Source: Thalassotalea_H sp040779345
GTDB lineage: Bacteria > Pseudomonadota > Gammaproteobacteria > Enterobacterales > Alteromonadaceae
Assembly: GCA_040779345.1 (NCBI GenBank)
Contig: JBFONU010000004.1
Coordinates: 124,001 to 188,000 of the forward strand
Direction: 5' to 3'
Length of the DNA: 64,000 nt
Shown: positions 8,081 to 16,691 of the stretch, one piece after another
How the letters are laid out: the number at the start of each line of letters is the position of its first letter
Position numbering within the stretch: position 1 is the stretch's first letter
Position numbers and translations under genes: made by a program
Notes under the pieces: model-generated
Database searches by the model: none
Seen by the model: the letters and a program-made list of their open reading frames with translations, nothing else
Told to the model about the DNA's origin: nothing

Positions 8081-10591
8081 TTACTGTGCTTTCATATGCC
8101 TTTTGGTTTTATTGGTGGGCTTTGCATTGGCAGGATCGTCAGGCCAATAATGCTTCGGGTATTGTGCTTTCATGTCCTTTTGCACACTTTTATAGCTTCC
8201 TTGCCAAAAACCTGCCAAGTCTGCCGTTATTTGAATGGGCCGTTGTGCAGGTGATAATAACTCTAAGGTTAAATTTATCGGCGAGCTTTTATCACCAACA
8301 CTTGGGCTAGTATGAATACCATAAACTTCTTGCATAGGAAGTGAAACAATTGGCGGATGCTCTAAACTATAACGAATGGGACATTTTCGCCCAGTAGGAC
8401 CAGTAAAATAACTCGGTGCCATTGTTTGAAATTGCTGTTGCTGTTGATAATCTAATAAAGCCCATAAAATATCGGACAAATTAAGTTTATCTAACTGTAC
8501 TTTTGATGTGATCCCGCGAAGAAAAGGTTTGAGCCAAGTTGATAAACTATCCACTAGTGACGCTTGTGAAACATCTGGAAAAACAACCGTATTTTGTGCT
8601 TTATTAAGCCAACGCCAGCGCGCTAATAGCAGGATGTCGTCTTTTTTCCATGATAAAAAAGACAAGCCTTGTTTAACAATTTGTTGTTGCCATTGGCAAA
8701 AAACAGCCTTATCAGAAAGTAACCCCTTATTGGGCTTTTCCTCGATAACAATCGCATCAAATACGGTTTGACTTACCGCCTGTATTCGCTGTGTTTTATC
8801 GTCATAATGGAGTTGTTGCTGCTCTGTAAGCCGAATTAATTGCCAATCAATCAATTGTTGAAGATCAATCGCCGCCGCCAACCGCACCGTAAGTGTTTGT
8901 TGATATTGCGATAAATGCGCCGCAACTATCATGGTTTCATTGGCCAATGCGTCTTGCTCGGAAATAAAAACCCCTTTACCATAGCTCGCTAAGTATTCAC
9001 CATGTTTACTGCGTTTTTTTGCCAACCTTTCCGGAAATGCCAAAAACAATAGAACACCAATATATTCCAGTGGCAGTTCAGCATGCTTATCACAATGCAC
9101 TTGTCGCGCTAATTTATCCGCCTGCATAATAATGGGCTGATACTGTTTTTTATTGGCTAAAACAGACGTAATTCTGGGGCGAATATCACAATGGTATTGG
9201 GCTTGTTCACGATTAAAAATATCTCTTTCTTCAAGCAAAGCGGATAATAAACAAGCAAGATAGCTTAACCCCTGGCATTGATATTGTTTTTCCAGTTGTT
9301 GCGCAATAATAATCATATGAGCAAAACGAGCATGGCACACTAACTTAGCCACTTTTTCGCCATGAGACGTTAAGCGCTTTTTATCGTCAACAACGGCTAT
9401 TTTTTGCAATGTTTGCCAAGCATTGTCTTCAATAGTATCGCGAGGATAATCAAGTAAAGGTAAATCGGATAACTGCGTTACTCCCCATCGTGCAGCTTCA
9501 ATCACTACAGGTAAAATATCGGCTTGATGGATCGCTAATGAATTGTGTAGTGCTCTGCGATTAAACTCTTCTTGGGAATATAAACGAATACAGTGTCCAG
9601 CAGCTATTCGCCCTGCTCGTCCCATCCGCTGAATGGCTGATGACTTCGCGATATTACGTTGCACGAGTTTATTCGCTAACGTTTGTTCATCATACACAGC
9701 CACTTTCTCTAAACCTGAATCAATGACAAGCTCAATACCTTCAATCGTTAAACTGGTTTCGGCAATATTGGTGGCTAGAACAATTTTTCGCACACCTTCA
9801 TCGCATGGAAAAATAGCCTGTTGCTGCTGTGCTAAATTCAATTCGCCATACAAAGGACAGATAATTAACTGCGCATTGGATAATTCAGCTAATTGATCAG
9901 CCAAATATTTAATGTCACCACTACCAGGTAAAAAGACCAAAACAGATCCGCTAAAGTTAGCCATCGAGTGTTTTATGACTGACAAAATATGTGCTCGCCA
10001 TAATCGAATGTTTTGATACGGCTGATAATCAACACTTACAGCAAAACTACGACCTTGACTAGATAAATAGTAGGCATCTGGGAGAGAATGTTTTAATGTT
10101 TCGCTGGCTAATGTGGCTGACATTAATAGTAACTTGAGATCATCACGCAGCCCTTGTTGAATATCTCTTGCCAAAGCAAAGGCTAAATCGGCTTGCAAAG
10201 ACCGCTCATGAAATTCATCAATTATCACCATGCTTACGCCGGTGAGTTCGGGATCATTTTGCATAATTTGCACGAGTACCCCCTCAGTAACGACTTCTAA
10301 CTGGGTAGTCGATGACACTTTTGATTCGTGACGTAAACGATAACCAATTGTTTTTCCAAGAGGTTCATTGAGCTGTTGTGCGAGGAATGTAGCAACATTT
10401 TTAACGGCTAGCCGGCGCGGCTGTAAAAGATAAATTTTGCCATTAAGCGCGGCTTGTTTATCAAGTAACCAAAGAGGTAACCGTGTTGATTTACCTGCAC
10501 CGGGATCAGCCGTGAGTAATAACGTGACATTATCTTTTAGTGCCTGAATGAATTCAGTTTTTATTTGATCAATCGGTAATAAATCAGGCAT
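8081..10591 (-). CDS. hrpB: ATP-dependent RNA helicase HrpB
   Basis: DEAH/RHA-type helicase of 836 residues, the usual HrpB length. The N-terminal RecA-like domain has Walker A ADPGAGKST (28-36) and a DEFH box (125-128). SAT is present in LLMSATLA and the motif VI region reads QRMGRAGRIAAGHC. The C-terminal HrpB-specific domain ends with the typical YPKHYWPDDP signature and a basic tail. The physiological substrate of HrpB is poorly defined in any species. The gene stands alone, downstream of nothing on its strand within 200 bp. Confidence 0.95.
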   Translation of the reverse strand: MPDLLPIDQIKTEFIQALKDNVTLLLTADPGAGKSTRLPLWLLDKQAALNGKIYLLQPRRLAVKNVATFLAQQLNEPLGKTIGYRLRHESKVSSTTQLEVVTEGVLVQIMQNDPELTGVSMVIIDEFHERSLQADLAFALARDIQQGLRDDLKLLLMSATLASETLKHSLPDAYYLSSQGRSFAVSVDYQPYQNIRLWRAHILSVIKHSMANFSGSVLVFLPGSGDIKYLADQLAELSNAQLIICPLYGELNLAQQQQAIFPCDEGVRKIVLATNIAETSLTIEGIELVIDSGLEKVAVYDEQTLANKLVQRNIAKSSAIQRMGRAGRIAAGHCIRLYSQEEFNRRALHNSLAIHQADILPVVIEAARWGVTQLSDLPLLDYPRDTIEDNAWQTLQKIAVVDDKKRLTSHGEKVAKLVCHARFAHMIIIAQQLEKQYQCQGLSYLACLLSALLEERDIFNREQAQYHCDIRPRITSVLANKKQYQPIIMQADKLARQVHCDKHAELPLEYIGVLLFLAFPERLAKKRSKHGEYLASYGKGVFISEQDALANETMIVAAHLSQYQQTLTVRLAAAIDLQQLIDWQLIRLTEQQQLHYDDKTQRIQAVSQTVFDAIVIEEKPNKGLLSDKAVFCQWQQQIVKQGLSFLSWKKDDILLLARWRWLNKAQNTVVFPDVSQASLVDSLSTWLKPFLRGITSKVQLDKLNLSDILWALLDYQQQQQFQTMAPSYFTGPTGRKCPIRYSLEHPPIVSLPMQEVYGIHTSPSVGDKSSPINLTLELLSPAQRPIQITADLAGFWQGSYKSVQKDMKAQYPKHYWPDDPANAKPTNKTKRHMKAQ

Positions 10592-10820
10592 AAATATTAA
10601 GTTTATAATGTAGGGAGTACTATTCTAAAAAATATTGCCGGATCAATCATTAATAATTTTTTGATAATTCACGATAACGGTTGATTATTTAATGCTTAAA
10701 ATATTCCTCAGCCCACCTCTTTGAGACTGAAAATAAATTACATTTTCGTTATAGCTGCAAAGTATTCAATAAACGCATACTATAATTGCTCATTTATCTT
10801 AGTTGGTTCCCCCTTAACAG

Positions 10821-11366
10821 ATGAAACGATTATTTTTCGCCCTTGATATTAACGCTAAAGATCGACACATAATTCGTGAATGGCGAGAACAACAAATACA
10901 AACAACCTTCCCTTTAACCAAACCAGTTGATGAGGAAAACTTACACATCACCCTCGCTTTTTTAGGTGCGGTAAGTGACGAACAGCAATTAGCTTTTAGC
11001 GATTTTTGTGATCAGAACTTTTCTTCCTATGAACAAGAGAAAAGTCGTTATTTCACCTTACATTTAACCCATTTAAAGCTATTTAACAAACCCAAGGTAC
11101 TTTATTTAGGCTTTGAACATTTCCCTTTGCCGTTGTTGAGCATTGCTGAAACATTAACTAAAGAAGCGAAAAATCATGGGCTATTTCAAGAAGAAAGAGA
11201 CTATTGCCCACACGTTTCTATTGCTCATCATGTTAAAGAGCTGCCAAGTCAAAAAAGCATCAGTATACCTATAAAAGTCAATAGTTTTAGTTTATATCAC
11301 TCACAATCCTCTCCAGCAGGGGTGAAATATAATCCGATACATTCTTGGTCATTACTAAAAAAATAA
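10821..11366 (+). CDS. thpR: RNA 2',3'-cyclic phosphodiesterase (LigT/2H family)
   Basis: A 181-residue 2H phosphoesterase that opens 2',3'-cyclic phosphates on RNA ends. Both catalytic HxT/S motifs are present: HIT at 42-44 and HVS at 131-133. The N-terminus MKRLFFALDI is typical. No strong Shine-Dalgarno precedes the ATG, but no alternative start fits the family better. It is divergent from hrpB across about 230 bp and apparently monocistronic. Confidence 0.9.
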   Translation: MKRLFFALDINAKDRHIIREWREQQIQTTFPLTKPVDEENLHITLAFLGAVSDEQQLAFSDFCDQNFSSYEQEKSRYFTLHLTHLKLFNKPKVLYLGFEHFPLPLLSIAETLTKEAKNHGLFQEERDYCPHVSIAHHVKELPSQKSISIPIKVNSFSLYHSQSSPAGVKYNPIHSWSLLKK

Positions 11367-11471
11367 CCTGCTGATTTTTATATAATTATAAACTTGCATA
11401 TTGATGAAAATATGCTTACTTGGCAAAGGTTATGAATATTGTTATTAATATTAACCCGTAAATAATCGAGA

Positions 11472-11891
11472 ATGAGTATGCAATTAGCCGCACATGGAAA
11501 GTACACCATCAAACATCACGGTAATATTTTAGTCGTTGATGCCCATGGACCATTTAATGATGTGACCGCTGCCGATTATGTACAAGAAATGTATGATGCC
11601 TGCGATAAATTTTCAGGTAAAACTTGGGGATTATTAGTCACGTTTTATGGCAACAGTGTTTTCACTCCTGAAGCAGAAAGCGCCCTCGTTGATGTGACAA
11701 AATACCGTATGGAAAGAGGCATGATAGCCAATGCCAGTGTGATTTTAGAAAGCAGCTCTGCCGACATTCAACAGATGCAGTTACGCAGAATATATCAAGC
11801 GTGCAACCTTACCTTCCATGTTTTTAGCGATATCCATAGCGCTAGAAACTGGTTAGAAGACTTCGTTTTAGCACAATCCAACGCGATGTAA
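11472..11891 (+). CDS. Small STAS/SpoIIAA-like protein of unknown function
   Basis: A 139-residue soluble protein without signal peptide or membrane helix. The pattern of short strands and helices (GNILVVDAHGPF, TWGLLVTFYG, NASVILE, FHVFSDIHSARNWLEDF) resembles the SpoIIAA-like/STAS fold, in which a final helix with A-x-x-W-L is common. This is structural resemblance by eye. The start could be the third codon (ATG at 11478), which has a better-placed GAG. It is followed by a strong terminator and has no obvious operon partner. Confidence 0.7.
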   Translation: MSMQLAAHGKYTIKHHGNILVVDAHGPFNDVTAADYVQEMYDACDKFSGKTWGLLVTFYGNSVFTPEAESALVDVTKYRMERGMIANASVILESSSADIQQMQLRRIYQACNLTFHVFSDIHSARNWLEDFVLAQSNAM

Positions 11892-11904
11892 TTTTAACGA
11901 ATAG

Positions 11905-11930
11905 AAAAGCGACACAATGGTCGCTTTTTT
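11905..11930. terminator. Bidirectional intrinsic terminator
   Basis: GC-rich 5-bp stem (GCGAC/GTCGC) extended by A4/T4 around a 6-nt loop, followed by T6 on the plus strand and flanked by A-rich sequence for the minus strand. It separates the STAS-like gene from convergent pepB. Confidence 0.85.
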
Positions 11931-13228
11931 TAATCGTTAGCTAATAATAAATCTGCAATCGTTGCAATACCTAAGCCTGTCGCTCCCGCAGCCCAACTGC
12001 CATCATCACTACTGTTATAAGCGGCGGACAAATCAAAATGTAACCAGCCTTTACCATTGTTGGGTACAAAGCGTGACAGAAAACCTGCCGCATTACTTGC
12101 CCCACCTGCACCACCACCTTTTTGTGTGCGACTATTTGCCGTATCAGCAAAGGCAGATGGACATTTGTCCTGGTGCCAAGACTCTAATGGTAACTGCCAT
12201 AACGGTTCATTAAGTTTTTCAGCCGCTGCTTTGGCTTTTTCTACTAGAGGTTGATCAAGAGAAAATAACGCGGTGTAATCTCCTCCTGTTGCCATAACTG
12301 AAGCTCCAGTTAGCGTTGCTGCATCAATAATCATACTCGGGTTACTTTCAGCCGCTAATAACAAGCCATCAGCTAGCACAATTCGACCTTCAGCATCAGT
12401 ATTTGCCACCTCACATGTAACACCATTTTTATAAGTAATAATATCGCTAAGTTTATAGGCATTGTCAGATATCATATTCTCCGCACAACAGAGGATAAGT
12501 TTAACGCGTTGATTAAGCCCTTGTTTTATTGCTAATGCTAGTGCCCCAGCCACGACAGCAGCCCCGCCCATATCTGATTTCATATCAAACATACCCGCGT
12601 TTGACTTAATACTATAACCACCACTATCAAAAGTAATGCCTTTACCTACTAAGCATGTGCTCACAGGCGCGTTTTCATCTTTAAGAGGGTTGTAATCAAG
12701 TGCCAACAAGCAAGGTGCATGAACACTCCCTTTGCCAACATTATATATACCTACCCAGCCTTGTTTTTCTAATTCATCTCCACTGACAATTTGTGCAGAA
12801 ACATATGCAGGGGCTTGAGCAGTAATGTAATCGACAGCGGCTTGAGCAAGATTTTCAGGGGGCAATTGTGACGGCGTATGGTTGGTTAAATCCCGTGCCC
12901 AAGCAAATGTTGCTAATTTATCATTTAAACCATTAACGGTTTTTGCATCCCCGGAAAACTCAACTGAGGTTAATTTATCAACACAAGTGAAACCTAAAGC
13001 AAATGCCCATTGAGTTTGTTCATCCCAAAACCCACCGTCTAACTTAGCGAACTTTACCCCCATTTTTTCTATACTTCGGGCTGCTTTTTGAATTTTTTTC
13101 AGTGGATAGCAAGCGCCTACAGGGATAACAATATAAATAGTGCTTTCTTTAATTTGCACAACATTCTCATGCTGCCAATCTGTTAAAACAGCTTGAGACG
13201 TTAAATGGACATTAGCCACACGATTCAT
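11930..13228 (-). CDS. pepB: Peptidase B (M17 leucyl aminopeptidase family)
   Basis: Cytosolic dizinc/manganese aminopeptidase with broad specificity in peptide recycling. The 432-residue length fits PepB (427 in E. coli) rather than the longer PepA. The M17 core is intact: GKGITFDSGGYSIK, MKSDMGGAA, CCAENMISDNAYK and the signature NTDAEGR. It lies 24 bp downstream of a periplasmic binding protein gene on the same strand and may be cotranscribed with it. Confidence 0.92.
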   Translation of the reverse strand: MNRVANVHLTSQAVLTDWQHENVVQIKESTIYIVIPVGACYPLKKIQKAARSIEKMGVKFAKLDGGFWDEQTQWAFALGFTCVDKLTSVEFSGDAKTVNGLNDKLATFAWARDLTNHTPSQLPPENLAQAAVDYITAQAPAYVSAQIVSGDELEKQGWVGIYNVGKGSVHAPCLLALDYNPLKDENAPVSTCLVGKGITFDSGGYSIKSNAGMFDMKSDMGGAAVVAGALALAIKQGLNQRVKLILCCAENMISDNAYKLSDIITYKNGVTCEVANTDAEGRIVLADGLLLAAESNPSMIIDAATLTGASVMATGGDYTALFSLDQPLVEKAKAAAEKLNEPLWQLPLESWHQDKCPSAFADTANSRTQKGGGAGGASNAAGFLSRFVPNNGKGWLHFDLSAAYNSSDDGSWAAGATGLGIATIADLLLAND

Positions 13229-13252
13229 AATAACTCCTAATTAATAGTAAAC

Positions 13253-14086
13253 TCAACGTCCTAAATCTACCCATAGTTTTGCGCGATTTCTCGGTGTTTT
13301 CTCAGGTAGAAATGGATTATGCAAATTATAGACAATACGCTTTTCAGCACGGACTTTATCGACAATATCACCATAGTAATGGTCAAATAATTTATCGAAA
13401 CTCCCATCAGTTAATGCCATTTCTAAGCCTTTCTCAATATCACGAGCCAGACTTTCATTTTCTTTACTTACAAAAAAATAATAGGCGGTTGGGTAATGGA
13501 TAATAATATGTGGTTCTTTGGCAATATTACGGTGTTTGTTTTTTTCTAGTTCCCAATCAACTTCTATTATAGAACGAGGAAATAAGTCAAAACGACCTTT
13601 TTCAAGCATATTGAACAACCCTTGATAACTACTCGCTTTTTGTACGTTAATACCATTGCTTTCAAGGATTTTTGAGTCAGACCAACTATGCAGTTGTCCT
13701 ACTTTTAAGGTATTAAACGCTTTATGAGGCATTTTTTTCGCAAATATATTTTTATTATCCTGAGTGACAAAGGATATGCGCCAGCCATTTAACCCCTTTA
13801 ATATAGGAAAACGAATCGGACGTAACTTCAACTCTCTTTCATTGGTCGCACCTGCGGCAACAATATCAATACCTTGGTTATTTGCGATCATCTCAAATAC
13901 CCGTACTTTTGGCACATTCTGGTTATAAAACTTCAGTTGATAATTCTTATCTGGACTGTAGGTTAATACATGCTCAAGTAGCGTAACAATATAGCCTTGA
14001 TTATCATCTCCAGGAAAATAAAGCTCTTGAGCCTTTACATAAGAAAGGAGCGGTAAAAATAACAACGCTGATAAGAAATAACGCAT
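13253..14086 (-). CDS. Periplasmic solute-binding protein family 3-like
   Basis: A 277-residue protein with a Sec signal peptide (MRYFLSALLFLPLLSYVKA) and the two-lobed organisation of the SBP_bac_3 family (polar amino-acid binding type). Recognisable parts are the N-terminal ligand-pocket region with GIDIVAAGATNERE and the C-terminal FDKLFDHYYGDIVDK helix. No permease or ATPase gene is adjacent, which is common for orphan members in Alteromonadales that may act in sensing rather than transport. The ligand is unknown. pepB follows closely, suggesting cotranscription. Confidence 0.8.
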   Translation of the reverse strand: MRYFLSALLFLPLLSYVKAQELYFPGDDNQGYIVTLLEHVLTYSPDKNYQLKFYNQNVPKVRVFEMIANNQGIDIVAAGATNERELKLRPIRFPILKGLNGWRISFVTQDNKNIFAKKMPHKAFNTLKVGQLHSWSDSKILESNGINVQKASSYQGLFNMLEKGRFDLFPRSIIEVDWELEKNKHRNIAKEPHIIIHYPTAYYFFVSKENESLARDIEKGLEMALTDGSFDKLFDHYYGDIVDKVRAEKRIVYNLHNPFLPEKTPRNRAKLWVDLGR

Positions 14087-14231
14087 TTTTGTTCCTAAAT
14101 GAAGTAACCTTTATCGATTTTTACGATGATAATGCCAATTACTAATATAATATCAATGAATTAACGATTAACATAGACCAATAAGCAGTTTGATTTATCT
14201 TAACATTAAATGACTCAACACAGGTTACTTT

Positions 14232-14945
14232 ATGGACTTCAAGCCAAAATTAAAATCGGCTACATTGATAAAACGCTATAAACGCTTTTTGGCTGATATT
14301 ATACTCGAAGATGGCACAACAACGACGATACACTGTGCAAATACCGGTGCAATGACTGGTTGTGCGACCCCAAATGACACTATTTTTTACAGTACGTCTG
14401 ATAACAAAAAACGAAAATACCCCTTAAGCTGGGAGTTTACTCACACCCAAGATAATCATTGGATTTGTGTCAATACAATGCGTGCCAATCAGTTAGTTGA
14501 AGAAGCGCTGAATAACCAAGTGATTAAAGAGTTACAAAATTTCACCGCGTTAAAACGTGAAGTTAACTATGGCAATGAAAAGAGTAAGGTTGATTTTTTT
14601 CTTCTTGATGACCAACAAAAAGAAACCTTTGTTGAGGTCAAAAGTGTGACCCTTTTAGAAGATGGACAAGGTTATTTTCCTGACGCTAAAACAGAGCGGG
14701 GGCAAAAACACTTACGTGAACTTATCGAAGTTGTTGAACAAGGTAAACGTGCGGTTTTATTTTTTGCTGTACTCCACACAGGTATTTCTTCGGTAAAAGC
14801 GGCAGCTCATATCGATGAAAAATATGCCCAACTTTTACGTTTAGCTAAACAAAAAGGCGTTGAAATAATTGCCTATCAAGCACTATTTAAGCATGATGAT
14901 GAAAACAGCACCGTAACGCTTCAAAATCCTATTGAAGTGAAATAA
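14232..14945 (+). CDS. sfsA: DNA/RNA nuclease SfsA
   Basis: A 237-residue member of the SfsA family, named for sugar-fermentation stimulation in E. coli and later linked to a nuclease fold. Family hallmarks are visible: the HCANTGAMTGC region with an OB-like N-terminal part, SKVDFFLLDD, FVEVKSVTL and the helix FPDAKTERGQKHLREL. It sits just upstream of dksA, as in many gammaproteobacteria. Confidence 0.93.
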   Translation: MDFKPKLKSATLIKRYKRFLADIILEDGTTTTIHCANTGAMTGCATPNDTIFYSTSDNKKRKYPLSWEFTHTQDNHWICVNTMRANQLVEEALNNQVIKELQNFTALKREVNYGNEKSKVDFFLLDDQQKETFVEVKSVTLLEDGQGYFPDAKTERGQKHLRELIEVVEQGKRAVLFFAVLHTGISSVKAAAHIDEKYAQLLRLAKQKGVEIIAYQALFKHDDENSTVTLQNPIEVK

Positions 14946-15204
14946 TCTCAGTAAAACATTGACTCGGGATAGTAAAACTTGATAAAAAAGTGATCTTGCG
15001 AGCAAGATGCGGTTTAAATGAGATAAGCGCACCTACTAACTCTTTGATTTAAAAGACTAATAAATTATTTATTAATTTTATCTTGAATTTTTACCGTCGC
15101 AACACAATATAGTTCTGATATTTCAGGTCTATTATCATTGGCACATGCAATCAAATAATAGAGTTTATGAGTTATTTGATGTACGCAGCATTAGGAGAAC
15201 AAGC
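14946..15204 (+). promoter_or_regulatory. dksA upstream region
   Basis: About 260 bp between sfsA and the dksA start. It contains a perfect 7-bp hairpin (14993-15008, ATCTTGC/GCAAGAT) without a T-run, and AT-rich sequence that must include the dksA promoter. The open frame extends upstream of dksA to 15145 but lacks family similarity there, so that part is read as leader. Confidence 0.4.
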
Positions 15205-15648
15205 ATGCCAAACAACAAAAAATCATTAGGTGTTTTAGCTTTAGCTGGTGTAGAGCCTTATGTAGAAAAAGCTAATGAAGAATACATGAACGCTCAGCAA
15301 TCAGAGCATTTTAAAAAAATACTTGATGCTTGGCGTATACAGCTTCGTGAAGAGGTTGACCGCACGGTAACGCATATGCAAGATGAAGCAGCAAACTTCC
15401 CAGATCCTGTTGATCGCGCTGCGCAAGAAGAAGAGTTCAGTCTTGAATTACGTACTCGAGATCGCGAACGTAAACTCATCAAAAAAATCGAAAAGACATT
15501 ACAACTTATCGAAGAAGATGATTTTGGTTTTTGTAAAACGTGCGGTATCGAAATTGGTATCCGTCGTTTAGAAGCAAGACCAACAGCTGACGAATGTATC
15601 GAATGTAAAACATTAGCTGAAATTAAAGAACGTCAATTAGCCGGCTAA
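15205..15648 (+). CDS. dksA: RNA polymerase-binding transcription factor DksA
   Basis: Binds the RNA polymerase secondary channel and potentiates ppGpp in the stringent response. The start ATG at 15205 has a good Shine-Dalgarno (AGGAGA) and gives 147 residues, close to the E. coli length of 151; the longer frame from 15145 adds non-homologous residues. The coiled coil carries the conserved tip DEAANFPDPVDRA with the Asp residues needed for activity. The C-terminal zinc finger has four Cys (CKTCG, ECIECK). gluQ follows 31 bp on. Confidence 0.96.
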   Translation: MPNNKKSLGVLALAGVEPYVEKANEEYMNAQQSEHFKKILDAWRIQLREEVDRTVTHMQDEAANFPDPVDRAAQEEEFSLELRTRDRERKLIKKIEKTLQLIEEDDFGFCKTCGIEIGIRRLEARPTADECIECKTLAEIKERQLAG

Positions 15649-15679
15649 TTATCACTCTTTGACAGCTAGTAGTAAAATT

Positions 15680-16585
15680 ATGCGACCACAACCTTATCGT
15701 GGTCGCTTTGCCCCTTCCCCATCTGGTCATCTTCATTTTGGCTCGTTAATCACGGCACTCGCTAGTTTTTTAGACGCAAAAAAAAATAATGGTACTTGGC
15801 TCGTTCGCCTTGAAGATATCGATCCTCCTAGAGAAAAAACAGGTGCCAGTGAACACATTCTAAAAACCCTTGAAGCCTTTGGTTTACATTGGGATGAAAA
15901 AGTTTTATTTCAAAGTAAACAATCTGACTATTATTGGCAGATTATTGAACAACTTTTTGATCAGCACCATTGTTATTATTGCCACTGTACTCGCGCACAA
16001 ATAAAGGCGAGTGGGGGTATTTATCAAGGCCATTGTCGAGAGCTTTCAATTGATAGAACCAATAATGCCATTCGCGTTATTAATGATCATAGTGTTTATC
16101 AATACCATGACGTTATTCAAGGACAGGTAAAATGTAATAAAGCCATAGCAGCAGAAGACTTTATAATCTTAAGAAAGGACGGTTTATTTGCCTACCAACT
16201 TGCTGTTGTTGCTGATGATATTTATCAAAATATCAATCATGTTATTCGTGGTTGTGATCTTCTTGAACCCACAGCTCGGCAGTTAAGCTTTTATTCATTG
16301 CTAAATAAATTAAAATTGCCCAACTTAGGTGTTTGCAACGCTCCTATATTTGGACATATCCCACTGGCCGTTACCGACCAAGGCTATAAACTCAGTAAAC
16401 AAAATAAAGCCCCCGCCATTGATAATGCTAACCCACAACCCACTTTAATAGCTGCGTTATGTTTTCTCGGTCAACAGCCACCAGCAGAGATGATATCGGC
16501 GACAGTTGATGAAATTATCCGTTGGGCAATTACTCATTGGCAACGAGATTCAGTCCCTAAAAAGCGTGAAATTCAATTAACTTAA
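15680..16585 (+). CDS. gluQ: Glutamyl-Q tRNA(Asp) synthetase
   Basis: Truncated GluRS paralogue that attaches glutamate to queuosine at the anticodon wobble base of tRNA(Asp). The class I HIGH-type motif reads SPSGHLHFGSL and the KMSKS-type loop reads KLSKQN. A zinc-binding cluster (CYYCHC ... GHCRE) marks the family, and the anticodon-binding domain is absent as expected. Start chosen at ATG 15680 (301 residues, MRPQPYRGRFAPSPSG); a TTG at 15659 would add seven residues without a better ribosome site. Gene order dksA-gluQ-pcnB is conserved with E. coli. Confidence 0.93.
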   Translation: MRPQPYRGRFAPSPSGHLHFGSLITALASFLDAKKNNGTWLVRLEDIDPPREKTGASEHILKTLEAFGLHWDEKVLFQSKQSDYYWQIIEQLFDQHHCYYCHCTRAQIKASGGIYQGHCRELSIDRTNNAIRVINDHSVYQYHDVIQGQVKCNKAIAAEDFIILRKDGLFAYQLAVVADDIYQNINHVIRGCDLLEPTARQLSFYSLLNKLKLPNLGVCNAPIFGHIPLAVTDQGYKLSKQNKAPAIDNANPQPTLIAALCFLGQQPPAEMISATVDEIIRWAITHWQRDSVPKKREIQLT

Positions 16586-16691
16586 GTCCAATCACTATTA
16601 ATAAAACACCTACATGCCGTTTTTTCGTTCTCTTTTAACGCTCACTGTTATATTATTGCGCCGTAATTCTTCAATTAAATAGGCTACCGTT

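Noticed and set aside
14993..15008. Terminator of sfsA
   Set aside because: The hairpin is perfect but short and is followed by GCGG rather than a T-run, so I did not call it a terminator.
15145..15204. N-terminal extension of dksA
   Set aside because: The extra 20 codons have no family match, while ATG 15205 has a strong ribosome site and gives the standard DksA length.
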